A DNA stretch of 64,000 bases from Arthrobacter terricola (GTDB taxonomy: Bacteria; Actinomycetota; Actinomycetes; Actinomycetales; Micrococcaceae): the NCBI RefSeq assembly GCF_004354015.1, contig NZ_SMRU01000004.1, positions 106,954-170,953 on the forward strand. The letters run 5' to 3'. Below the pieces are notes generated by a model. The model was not told the DNA's origin. It worked only from the letters and a program-made list of their open reading frames with translations, and did not search any database. This document shows, in pieces, positions 54,004 through 64,000 of this stretch; position 1 is the stretch's first letter; every line of letters starts with the position of its first letter. A program made the position numbers and the translations under genes.

Positions 54004-54091
54004 CTAGTTTAACCCGGATCACACGAAGTACTGGGATCGACCCTTCGACGAGCCGCTGGGGAGGCGCGGGGCCTCCCGAAGGCCGGAACGC

Positions 54092-54138
54092 CGAAGCCCC
54101 GGCAGTATCCGCGAATGCGGAAACCCACCGGGGCTTCG
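54092..54138 (-). terminator. Hairpin downstream of rne
   Basis: An outer 11-bp stem (54092-54102 with 54128-54138) encloses a second 5-bp hairpin (54108-54121). It begins 14 nt after the rne stop. It lacks a clear T-run, so it may stabilise the 3' end rather than end transcription. Confidence 0.5.
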
Positions 54139-54151
54139 AATGACGGAGTTG

Positions 54152-57100
54152 TCAGAGCTCGGACTTTGGCACGCCGACGCCAAGGATGATCGGCTCCTCC
54201 GTGGCCGTGGGCTTGGCGGATCCTTCAACAGGTACCTTGGCCTCGTGGGCGGAGCCGCCTGAAGCAGCCGCGGAGGCCTCATGGTGTTCGACATCCGTGG
54301 CGTTGGCCGCACCCTGCGCCCGGCTGGCGCTGCGGTTGCGGCGTGCCCTGCGGCTGCGCGGTGCAGACTCCGCGGACCCGCTTGACACAGCGGGTTCAGG
54401 AGTGGGGGCTTCTTCCACGCTGACCTCGCCCTCGGAAGGCTTGCTTCCGGAGGCTTCCGCTTCCGGGGCCGCGGCTTCCGGCGCTTCGTCTTCCGGGGCA
54501 TGGCCGAGGCCGGCAAACGCCTTCGCCAACAGGTCCAGGCTCATGGTCGGAGTGCCCGTAGCCGTGGGCTCAGGGTGGTGGACGAAGGGCAAGGCGACTT
54601 CTTCGCCACCAAACCGCAACACGGGCTTCACGCGTTCCTCGGTGCCGAACAGGCTTGACGAAGGAGCGGCAGGTTCCTGTTCACCCGAGAACCCTGCCCC
54701 ACCCGAAGTTCCACCCGAGGACGCGGCCGGCGTAGCGGCCGGAGCCTGGACGGGCGCTGCGCCGGACTCTTCCGGGGTTGCCTCGCCCGCGGCGAGTTCC
54801 GCGGCATGCCGCAGCTCGTCGTCGTGCACGTGTGCCGCATGGGCCGCGGCCGCAATGGTGGCAAGGGCAGCGCGGGTGGCGGCCTGGCGGCCGGGATCCG
54901 TCGGTTCAACGTGGACGGCACCCACAGTGGTTACCGGGGCCTCGGGCGCGCCCTGCCCCGATCCCCTGCTGCGGCGGCGCTTCCGCGGTTCAGTGCGGCC
55001 CGCTGGCTGGGATTCGGCGCGAGGGTGGTGGTGCTCGGCAGCCAAAACGTTGGCCCGGCGATGCTCAACGGGCTCGTCGTGGGTGACGACGCCGCGCCCT
55101 GCACACACTTCGCATTGCTCACCGAAGACTTCGAGCAGCCCGGTGCCCATGCGCTTACGGGTCATCTGCACCAGGCCCAGCGAGGTCACTTCGGCGACCT
55201 GGTGCTTGGTGCGGTCCCGGCCAAGGCATTCGACCAGGCGCCGCAGCACGAGGTCGCGGTTGGACTCGAGGACCATGTCGATGAAGTCGATGACGATGAT
55301 TCCGCCGATGTCGCGCAGGCGGAGTTGCCGGACGACTTCCTCCGCCGCTTCGAGGTTGTTCTTGGTGACGGTCTCTTCAAGGTTGCCGCCGCTGCCGGTG
55401 AACTTGCCCGTGTTCACGTCAACAACGGTCATGGCCTCAGTGCGGTCGATCACGAGCGAACCGCCTGAAGGCAGGAAAACCTTCCGCTCCAGGGCCTTGT
55501 GGATCTGCTCATCCACGCGCCAAGCCGAGAAGATGTCCTGCTCGGACGTCCACTTTTCGAGGCGCCCCACCAGGTCCGGAGCCACATAGGTCACGTAGGC
55601 TTCGATGGTGTCCCATGCCTCATCGCCCGAGACGATGAGCTTGGAGAAGTCCTCGTTGAAGACGTCGCGGACAACCTTGATGGTGAGGTCCGGTTCGCCG
55701 TACAAAAGTTCCGGGGCAAGGATCTTCGTGGACGTGGACTGGCTCTCGATACCTTCCCACTGGGCGCGCAGGCGGTTGATGTCGTGGGTCAGCTCTTCCT
55801 CGGAGGCGCCCTCGGCGGCAGTGCGGACAATGACGCCCGCGTTTTCGGGAAGGCGGTCCTTGAGGATCCGCTTCAGGCGGTTCCGCTCGACGTCGGGCAG
55901 CTTGCGCGAGATGCCGGTCATAGACCCGCCGGGAACGTACACGAGGTAACGTCCCGGGAGGGAAATCTGGCTCGTCAATCGGGCGCCCTTGTGGCCTACG
56001 GGGTCCTTGGTGACCTGCACGAGCACCGAATCGCCGGATTTAAGGGCATTTTCGATGCGGCGCGGCTTGCCTTCGAGCGTCACGGTGTCCCAATTGACTT
56101 CACCGGCGTACAGCACCGCATTGCGGCCCCGTCCGATATCCACGAAAGCGGCTTCCATGGACGGCAGGACGTTCTGGACCTTGCCCAAGTACACATTGCC
56201 GATCAAGGAGTCCTGCTGCGTCTTGGACACGAAGTGTTCGGCCAGCACGCCGTCTTCCAAGACCCCGATCTGGATCCTGTCGTCGCGCTGGCGAACGATC
56301 ATCTGCCGGTCCACAGATTCGCGGCGCGCCAGGAACTCGGCTTCGGTGATCACTTGCCGGCGACGCCCGGTCTCCCGGGATTCACGCCGGCGCTGCTTCT
56401 TCGCTTCAAGGCGGGTGGAGCCCTTGACGCTCGTGACCCGATCCGGGCCCGTGGATTCCACGTGCGCGCGGGGAGCGCGGACGCGGGTCACAGTGTTGGG
56501 CGGATCGTCGTCTCCGCCGCCAGTAAGCTCGAGGTCCTGGTCGCCGCGACGACGCCGCCTGCGACGACGCGAGGTCACGCCTTCTTCCAAGGCTTCCTCG
56601 GCCTCGGCTTCCGCGGTTTCTTCACCTTCGACGGATACCTCTTCACCGGGAACTTCATCGCGATCGGAGCCACGGCGGCCACGCCGCCCGCGGCTGCGAC
56701 GCCGACGGCGGCTGCCGCCCTCATCCAGCTCGTTGTCATCGCCAGGCCGTTCGCCGCCCTCGGATTCTTCATCGACAACGGCAGGGCGCACAACCGTGCT
56801 CAAGTCCGGAGCCTGGAAAAGCATGGAGGTGATGGAGCCGGGTTCGAGGAAGAGCGACGAGGCAGGGCTGGCGGCAGCCGGTTCGGCATTCTCGGCCGGC
56901 TCTTCGGCCTCTTCTTCAGTGACCGCTTCCGCGGCTGCAACTGACGGTTCTTCGGCGGCTGCTTCTTCGGCTGCGGGCTCGGCAGGGGTTTCCTCCGCTG
57001 CTTCGGCTGCCGCTGCCTTCGTCGTCGTACGACGGCGCCGCACCGGCTTTTCGGGTGCCGGTTCCGTTTGGGGGGTTTCGGGTTCGACGGCGGCAGCCTG

Positions 57101-57400
57101 CGCGGCGTCCCTGGAACCTTCAGGGGAGGTTTCTTCAGCGAAGCCAGGCAACGGTTCGGCGTCGACCTTCTTGCGGGCCCGGCTGCGCCGGACGGGCGCC
57201 TTGGGCGCTTCAGCAGCCGGTGCGTCGGCGACCTGCCCTGCGGACGGGGCGGCAGCACCGGCGTCGGGCGCTTCTCCTGATGCCTCCGCAGCAGCTTTCG
57301 GAGCGGCCTTGCGGCGGGTGCGGGTGGCCTTCTTCGGCGTCTCCGGGGCTTCTTCCGGCGCCGCGCCTTCGGCGGCGGCTACAACTTGCTCATTATCCAT
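54152..57400 (-). CDS. rne: Ribonuclease E/G family endoribonuclease
   Basis: The protein has 1082 residues from ATG 57400 (GGCAGGAG about 11 nt upstream). The first 370 residues are low-complexity Ala/Glu/Pro/Arg-rich sequence. The catalytic half begins with MIVRQRDDRIQIGVLEDG and the S1 domain (GNVYLGKVQNVLPSMEAAFVD, ending near residue 450), then the DNase I-like core with VVDVNTGKFTGSGG and GGIIVIDFIDM (metal-binding Asp), and the Zn-link CEVCAGRG. A second disordered region follows. This arrangement, with extensions on both sides of the core, is typical of actinobacterial RNase E and is involved in mRNA decay and rRNA processing. Confidence 0.95.
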   Translation of the reverse strand: MDNEQVVAAAEGAAPEEAPETPKKATRTRRKAAPKAAAEASGEAPDAGAAAPSAGQVADAPAAEAPKAPVRRSRARKKVDAEPLPGFAEETSPEGSRDAAQAAAVEPETPQTEPAPEKPVRRRRTTTKAAAAEAAEETPAEPAAEEAAAEEPSVAAAEAVTEEEAEEPAENAEPAAASPASSLFLEPGSITSMLFQAPDLSTVVRPAVVDEESEGGERPGDDNELDEGGSRRRRRSRGRRGRRGSDRDEVPGEEVSVEGEETAEAEAEEALEEGVTSRRRRRRRRGDQDLELTGGGDDDPPNTVTRVRAPRAHVESTGPDRVTSVKGSTRLEAKKQRRRESRETGRRRQVITEAEFLARRESVDRQMIVRQRDDRIQIGVLEDGVLAEHFVSKTQQDSLIGNVYLGKVQNVLPSMEAAFVDIGRGRNAVLYAGEVNWDTVTLEGKPRRIENALKSGDSVLVQVTKDPVGHKGARLTSQISLPGRYLVYVPGGSMTGISRKLPDVERNRLKRILKDRLPENAGVIVRTAAEGASEEELTHDINRLRAQWEGIESQSTSTKILAPELLYGEPDLTIKVVRDVFNEDFSKLIVSGDEAWDTIEAYVTYVAPDLVGRLEKWTSEQDIFSAWRVDEQIHKALERKVFLPSGGSLVIDRTEAMTVVDVNTGKFTGSGGNLEETVTKNNLEAAEEVVRQLRLRDIGGIIVIDFIDMVLESNRDLVLRRLVECLGRDRTKHQVAEVTSLGLVQMTRKRMGTGLLEVFGEQCEVCAGRGVVTHDEPVEHRRANVLAAEHHHPRAESQPAGRTEPRKRRRSRGSGQGAPEAPVTTVGAVHVEPTDPGRQAATRAALATIAAAAHAAHVHDDELRHAAELAAGEATPEESGAAPVQAPAATPAASSGGTSGGAGFSGEQEPAAPSSSLFGTEERVKPVLRFGGEEVALPFVHHPEPTATGTPTMSLDLLAKAFAGLGHAPEDEAPEAAAPEAEASGSKPSEGEVSVEEAPTPEPAVSSGSAESAPRSRRARRNRSASRAQGAANATDVEHHEASAAASGGSAHEAKVPVEGSAKPTATEEPIILGVGVPKSEL

Positions 57401-57868
57401 ATGTGGCAACACTCCTGCCCTTGCGCAACCGCCACATCCGGCGCCCAGAGGGGCAATATTTGTCAAAACCCGCAGGCGTTGACAGAAGTCAGTAGTTGTC
57501 TTTCCGGTTCGCACCAGCATGCGGGTGCGGCATCCACGGAAAGCCGGCCTTGCTCAAAACCCGTTGTTCTATTGCCACAACAGGTGCCGTCCATTGCCGC
57601 TGCGGGCCTACCGGGGATCATCGGATCCGGCATGCCCTGCTGGCGGCTGGCGGTCTTGGGAACAAGATACCGGACCGGAATCCGCATGTGGATCGGCTTC
57701 CGGCCATGTCCATTCTCTCATACGCCCGCGCTGCCAGCGGGAAAATGCGGTGTAAAGCTCCCGTGCCGCCACCCATGCTGGACACCGCCTTCAGCCTCCG
57801 CGGCTAGAATCCTCCCAAGAGCAGTCCCCGGTGATTGGCCGGGCCCCTCCAGAAAAGGACAGCGAACC
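57401..57868. other. Intergenic region between divergent rne and VKOR genes
   Basis: This 468-bp stretch should hold promoters for both genes. RNase E genes often have long leaders, so part of it may be an rne 5' UTR. I see no tRNA, strong hairpin or convincing ORF; open frames here do not resemble proteins. Confidence 0.35.
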
Positions 57869-58567
57869 ATGCCGAGCCCCGCCAGCCCGAACCTGGCCAA
57901 TGACGACGCCCGCAGCCTCAAAGAGGATAAGGACGGCAAGAACAAATCCGGGAAGAACGCTGCTGCGGCAGCCTTGCCCCGCATGGTCCGCGATGTACCG
58001 TTCGCCTGGCTGCTGCTGGCGACCGGCACCGTTGCCTGGTTGGCATCCGGGTCCTTGGTCCTTGAGAAGCTGCAGGTCCTGATCAACCCCAAGGCAGGGA
58101 CATTCTGCGACGTCAATCCCTGGATTTCCTGTGGAGACGTCATGAAGACCCCGCAGAGTTCGGTCTTCGGCTTTCCCAATATGTTCATTGGCATCGTGGC
58201 GTTCGCCGTGATCATCACCACAGCCATGGCCATGTTCGCAGGGGCCAAGTTTGCCCGCTGGTACTGGGTGGGACTCCAAATCGGTGTCACGCTCGGATTC
58301 ATCTTCATCGTGTGGCTCTGGTCCCAGGCGCTCTACGCCATCCACATCCTGTGCCCGCTCTGCATGGTGGTGTGGGCATGCATGATCCCGCTGTTCGTTT
58401 TCGTGACCATCCGCAACGTGGTCCACGGTGTCATTCCAGCCCCCGCCCGCTTGGCTAAGATCCTCGGCGAATCCGGCTGGATCATCTCCGCTCTCCTCTA
58501 TGTAGCCGTCATTGCCACCATTTTCTTTGCCTTCATCAATTTGTTCATCGGGACCTCGGGCTACTGA
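57869..58567 (+). CDS. Vitamin K epoxide reductase family membrane protein
   Basis: The 232-residue protein starts at ATG 57869 after AAGGAC; the open frame runs further upstream without coding signs. About five membrane helices are present. The loop pair of Cys is in FCDVNPWISCGDVM and the active-site CxxC is in HILCPLCMVVW near residue 170. Bacterial VKOR proteins re-oxidise DsbA-like partners with quinone to form disulfides in exported proteins. Confidence 0.92.
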   Translation: MPSPASPNLANDDARSLKEDKDGKNKSGKNAAAAALPRMVRDVPFAWLLLATGTVAWLASGSLVLEKLQVLINPKAGTFCDVNPWISCGDVMKTPQSSVFGFPNMFIGIVAFAVIITTAMAMFAGAKFARWYWVGLQIGVTLGFIFIVWLWSQALYAIHILCPLCMVVWACMIPLFVFVTIRNVVHGVIPAPARLAKILGESGWIISALLYVAVIATIFFAFINLFIGTSGY

Positions 58568-58587
58568 TCGCTTGGTCCCGCCAAGCA

Positions 58588-58623
58588 CTAAGGCCCATGT
58601 TCGCAAGCGAACATGGGCCTTAG
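58588..58623. terminator. Bidirectional hairpin between convergent VKOR and ndk genes
   Basis: Perfect 17-bp arms (58588-58604 and 58607-58623) have a 2-nt loop. No long T-run, but the length, stability and position between convergent genes fit a terminator for both. Confidence 0.75.
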
Positions 58624-58640
58624 CCGTTTGTGGAGGAAGA

Positions 58641-59060
58641 CTACTCCCCGAACCAGATCTTGATCTCGCGTTCGGCCGAATCCGCCGAGTCGGAACCGTG
58701 GACCAGGTTCTGCTGGACAGCCAGGCCCCAGTCACGGCCGAAGTCGCCGCGGATGGTGCCGGGTGCCGCCGTCGTCGGATCCGTGGTGCCCGCCAGCGAA
58801 CGGAACCCTTCGATCACACGGTGGCCCTCGAAGATCGCGGCAACGACAGGGCCGCTCAGCATGAACTCGACCAGCGGCTCGTAGAACGGCTTGCCGACGT
58901 GCTCTTCGTAGTGCTGCTCCAGAAGGTCGCGGGTAGCGTTCACCTTTTTCAGTTCGGCCAGAACGTAACCTTTGGACTCGATGCGGGCGAGGATGCTTCC
59001 GCTCAAGTTGCGGGCCACGCCGTCGGGCTTGATCAGTACAAGGGTGCGCTCAATGCTCAC
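58641..59060 (-). CDS. ndk: Nucleoside diphosphate kinase
   Basis: The 139-residue protein has TLVLIKPDGVARNLSG at the start and the active-site His in NLVHGSDSADSAEREI. It transfers phosphate from ATP to other nucleoside diphosphates. It is downstream of folC and the DUF4233 gene, the usual order in this family. Confidence 0.98.
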   Translation of the reverse strand: MSIERTLVLIKPDGVARNLSGSILARIESKGYVLAELKKVNATRDLLEQHYEEHVGKPFYEPLVEFMLSGPVVAAIFEGHRVIEGFRSLAGTTDPTTAAPGTIRGDFGRDWGLAVQQNLVHGSDSADSAEREIKIWFGE

Positions 59061-59113
59061 AGTTGCTCCAATGATGGGTGTGTGGGTTTCCCAGCCAGTT
59101 TACGGGGTTTGGC

Positions 59114-59566
59114 TCAGGCAGATTGCCCGGTGGCGCCGTCACCATGCGCGGCGTCCCACTCTGCCTGCTCACGGTCACGCTGGACGTTCTCGCGGTCGAT
59201 CCTCATGCCGGCACGGATTCCATACCACCAGCACGCAGCGAAGAGGATTCCGACCACGAACATCGTCGGCTCCGCGATTCCGGTCAGGATCAAAATAAGC
59301 TGCAACGCCCAGCCGACAGCGACACCCCACGGCTTGCTGATGACGGCGCACGCGAGCACCAGCACCACGCTCAACGCGATGCCAAAGGCCAGTATCAGTC
59401 CAGGCGCTCCTTCACCGCGTTTAAGTCCGAATACGGCCAACGTGGCGAAGAACGCCACGAAAGCTTCCAGGAGCAGCACGGTGGAGGCGAACATCGCCTT
59501 GGTGGAACGGCGCTTCTTGGGCATGCCGGGGCGCCACTCGCGCTGGGCTTTCGTCAGCCTTGCCAT
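59114..59566 (-). CDS. DUF4233 membrane protein
   Basis: The 150-residue protein has about four hydrophobic segments, a basic N-terminus (PKKRRSTKAMFASTVLLLEAF) and a charged C-terminal tail. This is DUF4233, which is regularly located between folC and ndk in actinobacteria. Its function is unknown. It follows folC by 2 nt, so the genes are co-transcribed. Confidence 0.9.
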   Translation of the reverse strand: MARLTKAQREWRPGMPKKRRSTKAMFASTVLLLEAFVAFFATLAVFGLKRGEGAPGLILAFGIALSVVLVLACAVISKPWGVAVGWALQLILILTGIAEPTMFVVGILFAACWWYGIRAGMRIDRENVQRDREQAEWDAAHGDGATGQSA

Positions 59567-59568
59567 GC

Positions 59569-60930
59569 TCAGGCACCTGCCTTTCCAAGCAGGATGCGGG
59601 CTTCAGCCACAACCGTGATTGAACCCGTCACGAGCACGCCGCCCGCGAGGTCGTCGTTCGACTCGGCGCGTTCCACGGCCCATTCGATCGCGTCGTCCAG
59701 TTTCTCGGCGATGTGTAGGTTTTCTTCGCCGAATCCGAGGTCGACGGCGAGATCGGCGAGTTCCCCGGCGGGGATGGCACGCGGTGAGTTGGACTGCGTG
59801 AAGCAGAACTCCTCGGCGAGGTCACCCAAGGAATCCTTGAGCTGCCGGAGGATCTCTTCGGCGTCCTTTTCCTTCAGGATGCCGATCACCACCACAAGCT
59901 TGGTGAAGTTGAAGGACTCCTGGAGAGCCTCAGCCGAGACCCGGATGCCGTCCGGGTTGTGCGCGGCGTCCACGATGATGGTGGGAGCCGTACGCACTAC
60001 CTCGAGCCTGCCCGGAGAGGAAACGGTGCCGAAAGCCTCGCGGAGGACATCGGCGTCGAGTTCCCGCTCGCCGCCGCCGAAGAACGCTTCGAGGGCCGCG
60101 ACGGCCACGGCAGCATTCTCGGCCTGGTGGGCACCGTGCAGCGGCAGCAAAATGTCCTCGTAACGCCCGGCGAGTCCCTGGACGGTCAGCACCTGGCCGC
60201 CGACGGCGACGCTGCGGGTTTCGACGCCGAATTCGACGCCTTCGAATCGGAAGGGCACGCCTACTTCGCGGGCCTTGTCCAGCAGCACTTGCGCGGCGTC
60301 CACCGGCTGGGCTGCGCTCACGAGGAATCCGCCGGGCTTGATGATTCCGGCCTTCTCGTAGGCAATGTCCTCCGTGGTGTCGCCGAGGAGGTCCGTGTGA
60401 TCGAGGGAGATCGGCGTGATGACGGAAACCTGGCCGTCGCCCACGTTCGTGGCGTCCGTGATGCCGCCGAGGCCAACCTCCACCACCGCGACGTCGACGG
60501 GCTGGTCCGCGAAGATCGCGAAGCCAAGGATCGTCAGGCATTCGAAGTAGGTCAGCCGCGGCTGGCCGTCAGCCACGAGTTCCTTGTCAACGATTTCGAG
60601 GTACGGCCGGATCTCGTCCCAGATCCGGACGAACGTCTCATCCGATACCGGTGCGCCGTCGATGCTGATGCGCTCCGTGACCTTGGACAGGTGCGGGCTG
60701 GTGTACCGGCCCGTGCTCAGTCCGTGGGCACGCAGCCCCGCCTCGATCATCCGGGCCGTGGAAGTCTTGCCGTTGGTTCCCGTGATGTGGATGATCGGGT
60801 AGGCCTTGTTGGGCTCCCCCAACACGTCCATCGCCCGGTACAGCGGTGCGAGCCGTGGTTCCATCTTGTTTTCCGGGGCGCGGCCCAGCAGTTCGGCGTA
60901 GACGCTTTCTACGGAGAATTCATCGCTCAT
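59569..60930 (-). CDS. folC: Bifunctional dihydrofolate synthase/folylpolyglutamate synthase
   Basis: The 453-residue protein has the Mur-ligase-type P-loop in HITGTNGKTSTARMIEAGL, the following TSPHLSKVTERISIDG, the LGGITDATN motif and DAAHNPDGI of the C-terminal domain. It adds glutamate to dihydropteroate and to folates. It starts 3 nt after the ileS stop; GAGG just before the start lies within the ileS end. Confidence 0.96.
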   Translation of the reverse strand: MSDEFSVESVYAELLGRAPENKMEPRLAPLYRAMDVLGEPNKAYPIIHITGTNGKTSTARMIEAGLRAHGLSTGRYTSPHLSKVTERISIDGAPVSDETFVRIWDEIRPYLEIVDKELVADGQPRLTYFECLTILGFAIFADQPVDVAVVEVGLGGITDATNVGDGQVSVITPISLDHTDLLGDTTEDIAYEKAGIIKPGGFLVSAAQPVDAAQVLLDKAREVGVPFRFEGVEFGVETRSVAVGGQVLTVQGLAGRYEDILLPLHGAHQAENAAVAVAALEAFFGGGERELDADVLREAFGTVSSPGRLEVVRTAPTIIVDAAHNPDGIRVSAEALQESFNFTKLVVVIGILKEKDAEEILRQLKDSLGDLAEEFCFTQSNSPRAIPAGELADLAVDLGFGEENLHIAEKLDDAIEWAVERAESNDDLAGGVLVTGSITVVAEARILLGKAGA

Positions 60931-60933
60931 GTA

Positions 60934-63900
60934 CTAAGCCTCGATCTTGATAACGGTGATCTTCGGCTCGCCGGCGTCGCCCGAGACGACGGGGTCGAGC
61001 TTGAGGGACAGGGTTTCAGTCTTGACCAGCTCTTCGTTTGCACGCAGGGCGTCGACGACGTCGTGGGCGGCCAGCACGGAGGTATGGATTCGGTCGCTGA
61101 CGTTGAGCCCGGCGTCCTTACGGGCCTGCTGGATGGCACGGACCATGTCGCGTGCCAGGCCTTCCGCGGCGAGCTCCGGAGTGACCTCGGTGTTCAGGAC
61201 AACAAAGCCACCGCCCGGCAGGACTGCGACAGCCGCGGACGATCCATCAGCCGATTCCGCGACGACCGTTTCCAGGGTGTATTCCTGGGATTCCAACTCG
61301 AGGCCGCCTGCGGTGACCACGCCCGCATCGCTCACGGACCAGTCGCCGGACTTCGAGCCCTTGATGGCCTGCTGGACATTCTTGCCCAGGCGCGGACCCG
61401 CGGCACGGGCGTTCACCACGAGCTTCTGCTCGATGCCGAACTCCTCCGGCGAGGCCGTCGCGGCGTCCAGGAGCCTGACGGAGCGCAGGTTGAGTTCATC
61501 CGCGACGACGGCGCCGAACCCTTCCAGCGCATCCGCCCCGGGTGCCACCACCGTGAGTTCCTGCAGCGGCAGGCGGACGCGAAGGTTGGCGGCCTTACGC
61601 AAGCTGGAACCGGCGGAGCAGATCTGCTGGACCCGGTCCATTGCTTCCACCAGGTCCGGGTTGGCCGGGAACAGCGACGCCTCGGGCCAATCGGCGAGGT
61701 GCACCGAGCGGCCACCCGTCAAGCCACGCCAGATCTCCTCGGAAACCAAAGGCAGCAGCGACGCCGAGACACGGCAGACCGCTTCGAGCGTCGTGTACAG
61801 GGCGTCGAAAGCGTCCACGTTTTCGTCGAAGAAGCGCTGCCGGCTGCGGCGCACGTACCAATTGGTGAGCATGTCCAGGTAGCCGCGCAGTTCGTCGCAA
61901 GCCCCGGAGATGTCGTACTCGTCCAGGCTCGCGGTGACATTGCGGACAAGGTCGCCAGTGTTCGCGAGCAGGTACTGGTCCAAAGTGTCTGTGTATCCGT
62001 CGTACCGCAGCTTCGCGTCGTAGCCCGCACCATTATTTGAGGCGTTGGTGTACAGCGTGAAGAAGCTGTAGACGTTCCACAGCGGCAGGATGACCTGGCG
62101 GACGCCGTCGCGGATTCCTTGCTCGGTGACAATAAGGTTGCCGCCGCGCAGGATCGGGCTGGACATCAGGAACCAGCGCATTGCGTCCGAACCGTCGCGG
62201 TCCAGGACCTCGGAGACGTCCGGGTAGTTGCGGAGGCTCTTGGACATTTTCTGGCCGTCGGAGCCCAGCACGATGCCGTGGCTGATCACGTTGCGGAACG
62301 CGGGCCGGTCGAAGAGCGCTGTGGACAGGATGTGCAGCATGTAGAACCAGCCACGCGTCTGCCCGATGTATTCCACGATGAAGTCGGCCGGGTTGTGGGT
62401 GTCGAACCATTCCTCGTTCTGGAACGGGTAGTGCACCTGGCCGTACGGCATGGAGCCGGAGTCGAACCAGACGTCCAGGACGTCTTCTACGCGGCGCATG
62501 GTGGACTGTCCCTCTTCCGGCGAGCGCGGATCGTCCGGGTTCGGTCGGGTGAGTTCGTCGATGAAGGGGCGGTGCAGGTCCACCTGGCCGTCGTTGTTCA
62601 CGGGCAAGCGGCCGAAGTCGGCCTCCAGTTCGGCCAGCGAACCGTAGACGTCCGTGCGCGGGTATTCGGGATCATCGGACTGCCAGACGGGGATGGGCGA
62701 GCCCCAGTAGCGGTTGCGGCTGATTGACCAGTCGCGGGCGTTGGCCAACCATTTGCCGAACTGGCCGTCCTTGACGTTGCCCGGGATCCAGTTGATCTCC
62801 TGGTTCAGCTCGGACATGCGGTCCTTGAACTTGGTGACCTCGACATACCACGAGGACACTGCCCGGTAGATCAGCGGATTGCGGCAACGCCAGCAGTGCG
62901 GGTAGCTGTGTTCATAGCTTGCCTGGCGGACCAGCCGTCCGGCGGCGCGCAACGCCTGGGTGATGGGCTTGTTGGCTTCGAAAACCTGCAGGCCGGAGAT
63001 TTCGGCAAGGGGGCCGTGGGCAAACAGGTGGAGGAACTTCGCGCCTTCGTCCACGGAAAGGACCACCGGGATTCCGGCGTCTTCACAGACTTTCTGGTCG
63101 TCCTCACCATAGGCGGGGGCCTGGTGGACGATGCCCGTACCATCGGTGGTGGTCACGTAGTCCGCCACCAGGATGCGCCAGGCGTTCTGCGTGCCGTATT
63201 TCTCCGTATCCGAGAAGTAGTCCCAGAGCGGCTCGTATTCGAGGCCGGCCAACTGGGCGCCCGTGTAACTGGCGGTCACGGCCGCGGCGGCGGCAGCTAC
63301 GTCGTCGTACCCCAGGTCCTTGGCGTACGTGCCAAGCAGGTCTGCCGCCAGCAGGAAGCTGCCGCTGACCGGCGCATCCGCCGAGGCGGCCTTGACTCCG
63401 TTGGGACCCGCGGGAACCACTGCGTAGGAGATTTCGGGCCCGACGGCGAGCGCCAGGTTCGTGGGCAGCGTCCACGGCGTCGTGGTCCAGGCGAGGGCCT
63501 GCACGCCCGCGAGCGCCTTGGAGACCTCCGAATCGCCGGCCTTGAGGGGGAACGTCACTGTGACGGTCTGGTCCTGGCGGTTCTTGTAGACGTCGTCATC
63601 CATGCGCAGTTCATGGTTGGATAGCGGGGTCTCATCCTTCCAGCAGTACGGCAGGACGCGGTAGCCGTTGTAGGTGAGGCCCTTCTCATGGAGCTGCTTG
63701 AAGGCCCAGAGAACGGACTCCATGTATTCGACGTTGAGCGTCTTGTAGTCGTTGTCGAAGTCCACCCAGCGGGCCTGGCGGGTGACGTAGCTCTTCCACT
63801 CGTCGGCGTACTTCATCACGGAGGCACGGCAGGCGTCGTTGAACTTGTCGATGCCCATGGCTTCGATCTGGGTCTTGTCAGTCATGCCCAGTTGCTTCAT

Positions 63901-64000
63901 GGCTTCGAGTTCGGCGGGCAGGCCGTGGGTGTCCCAGCCGAAGCGCCGTTCGACGCGCTTGCCGCGCTGGGTCTGGTAGCGGCCTACGAGGTCCTTGGCG
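60934..64000 (-). CDS. ileS: Isoleucyl-tRNA synthetase (5' end beyond the window)
   Basis: The frame is open to the window edge (1021 complete codons plus the stop are visible). The catalytic domain contains [18 protein letters not shown] next to the edge; the HIGH motif lies outside. The editing CP1 region follows, then [15 protein letters not shown] and the KMSKS motif in [16 protein letters not shown] near 62240. The anticodon-binding domain and C-terminal region end at 60934. The long C-terminus is of the class usual in actinobacteria. It is the first gene of an ileS-folC-DUF4233-ndk run. Confidence 0.97.
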   Translation of the reverse strand, partial: AKDLVGRYQTQRGKRVERRFGWDTHGLPAELEAMKQLGMTDKTQIEAMGIDKFNDACRASVMKYADEWKSYVTRQARWVDFDNDYKTLNVEYMESVLWAFKQLHEKGLTYNGYRVLPYCWKDETPLSNHELRMDDDVYKNRQDQTVTVTFPLKAGDSEVSKALAGVQALAWTTTPWTLPTNLALAVGPEISYAVVPAGPNGVKAASADAPVSGSFLLAADLLGTYAKDLGYDDVAAAAAAVTASYTGAQLAGLEYEPLWDYFSDTEKYGTQNAWRILVADYVTTTDGTGIVHQAPAYGEDDQKVCEDAGIPVVLSVDEGAKFLHLFAHGPLAEISGLQVFEANKPITQALRAAGRLVRQASYEHSYPHCWRCRNPLIYRAVSSWYVEVTKFKDRMSELNQEINWIPGNVKDGQFGKWLANARDWSISRNRYWGSPIPVWQSDDPEYPRTDVYGSLAELEADFGRLPVNNDGQVDLHRPFIDELTRPNPDDPRSPEEGQSTMRRVEDVLDVWFDSGSMPYGQVHYPFQNEEWFDTHNPADFIVEYIGQTRGWFYMLHILSTALFDRPAFRNVISHGIVLGSDGQKMSKSLRNYPDVSEVLDRDGSDAMRWFLMSSPILRGGNLIVTEQGIRDGVRQVILPLWNVYSFFTLYTNASNNGAGYDAKLRYDGYTDTLDQYLLANTGDLVRNVTASLDEYDISGACDELRGYLDMLTNWYVRRSRQRFFDENVDAFDALYTTLEAVCRVSASLLPLVSEEIWRGLTGGRSVHLADWPEASLFPANPDLVEAMDRVQQICSAGSSLRKAANLRVRLPLQELTVVAPGADALEGFGAVVADELNLRSVRLLDAATASPEEFGIEQKLVVNARAAGPRLGKNVQQAIKGSKSGDWSVSDAGVVTAGGLELESQEYTLETVVAESADGSSAAVAVLPGGGFVVLNTEVTPELAAEGLARDMVRAIQQARKDAGLNVSDRIHTSVLAAHDVVDALRANEELVKTETLSLKLDPVVSGDAGEPKITVIKIEA

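Noticed and set aside
57386..57868. N-terminal extension of the VKOR frame
   Set aside because: It overlaps the rne leader, lacks homology, and a good start with AAGGAC lies at 57869.
1..64000. CRISPR array, prophage or insertion sequence
   Set aside because: No regularly spaced repeats, transposase, integrase or phage structural genes were seen on either strand.

Overview
The window is high-GC actinobacterial DNA that looks like the chromosome of a member of the Micrococcaceae, most likely Arthrobacter sensu lato. The evidence is a solid block of core genes (ileS, folC, a DUF4233 gene, ndk, rne, thiD-tenA, rplU, rpmA, obgE, proB, proA, nadD, rsfS), GC-rich codon use, frequent GTG starts and many 1-4 nt start/stop overlaps. 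The genus is an inference; no rRNA is present to settle it.

Region 1 (1-18000) is a cell-surface polysaccharide locus. A plus-strand arm (289-9885) encodes a three-domain glycosyltransferase and a nucleotide-sugar set: Gfo/Idh/MocA oxidoreductase, epimerase, two DegT-type aminotransferases and a PglD-like acyltransferase. A minus-strand arm (17987-9960) encodes the lipid-linked assembly route: polyprenyl glycosylphosphotransferase, two glycosyltransferases, flippase, O-antigen-ligase-like polymerase and Wzz-like chain-length protein. The arms converge on a strong bidirectional hairpin at 9891-9937. A DUF4082 fragment and a secreted glycosidase-like protein lie at the left edge.

Region 2 (18400-21300) begins with a tRNA-Ala(GGC). 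It is followed by a compact set that looks like a gamma-butyrolactone-type signalling system: an AfsA/ScbA-like synthase, a ScbR/ArpA-like TetR receptor, and an extended-SDR protein that appears to lack the usual Tyr/Lys catalytic pair.

Region 3 (21400-36940) is accessory metabolism and transport. An amidohydrolase, sodium:solute symporter and small membrane protein form one operon, divergent from a LacI regulator with a perfect 24-bp palindrome between them. Agmatine deiminase and an amidase form a second operon, divergent from a TetR regulator with a perfect 10+4+10 palindrome. A TatB-like gene and a membrane protein follow. Then comes a five-gene Dpp/Nik-type ABC transport operon containing an MFS exporter gene and a fused DppB-DppC permease, preceded by a Fur/Zur-like AT-rich site.

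Region 4 (37000-44100) is the LexA-box-controlled mutagenesis cassette imuA'-imuB-dnaE2. After it lie a remnant of an nnrD-like gene, a frameshifted small secreted protein with a small partner gene, and a second tRNA-Ala(GGC) identical to the first.

Region 5 (44200-64000) is conserved core genome, mostly on the minus strand. It includes a TPP riboswitch in front of a ThiD-TenA fusion and ends inside ileS.
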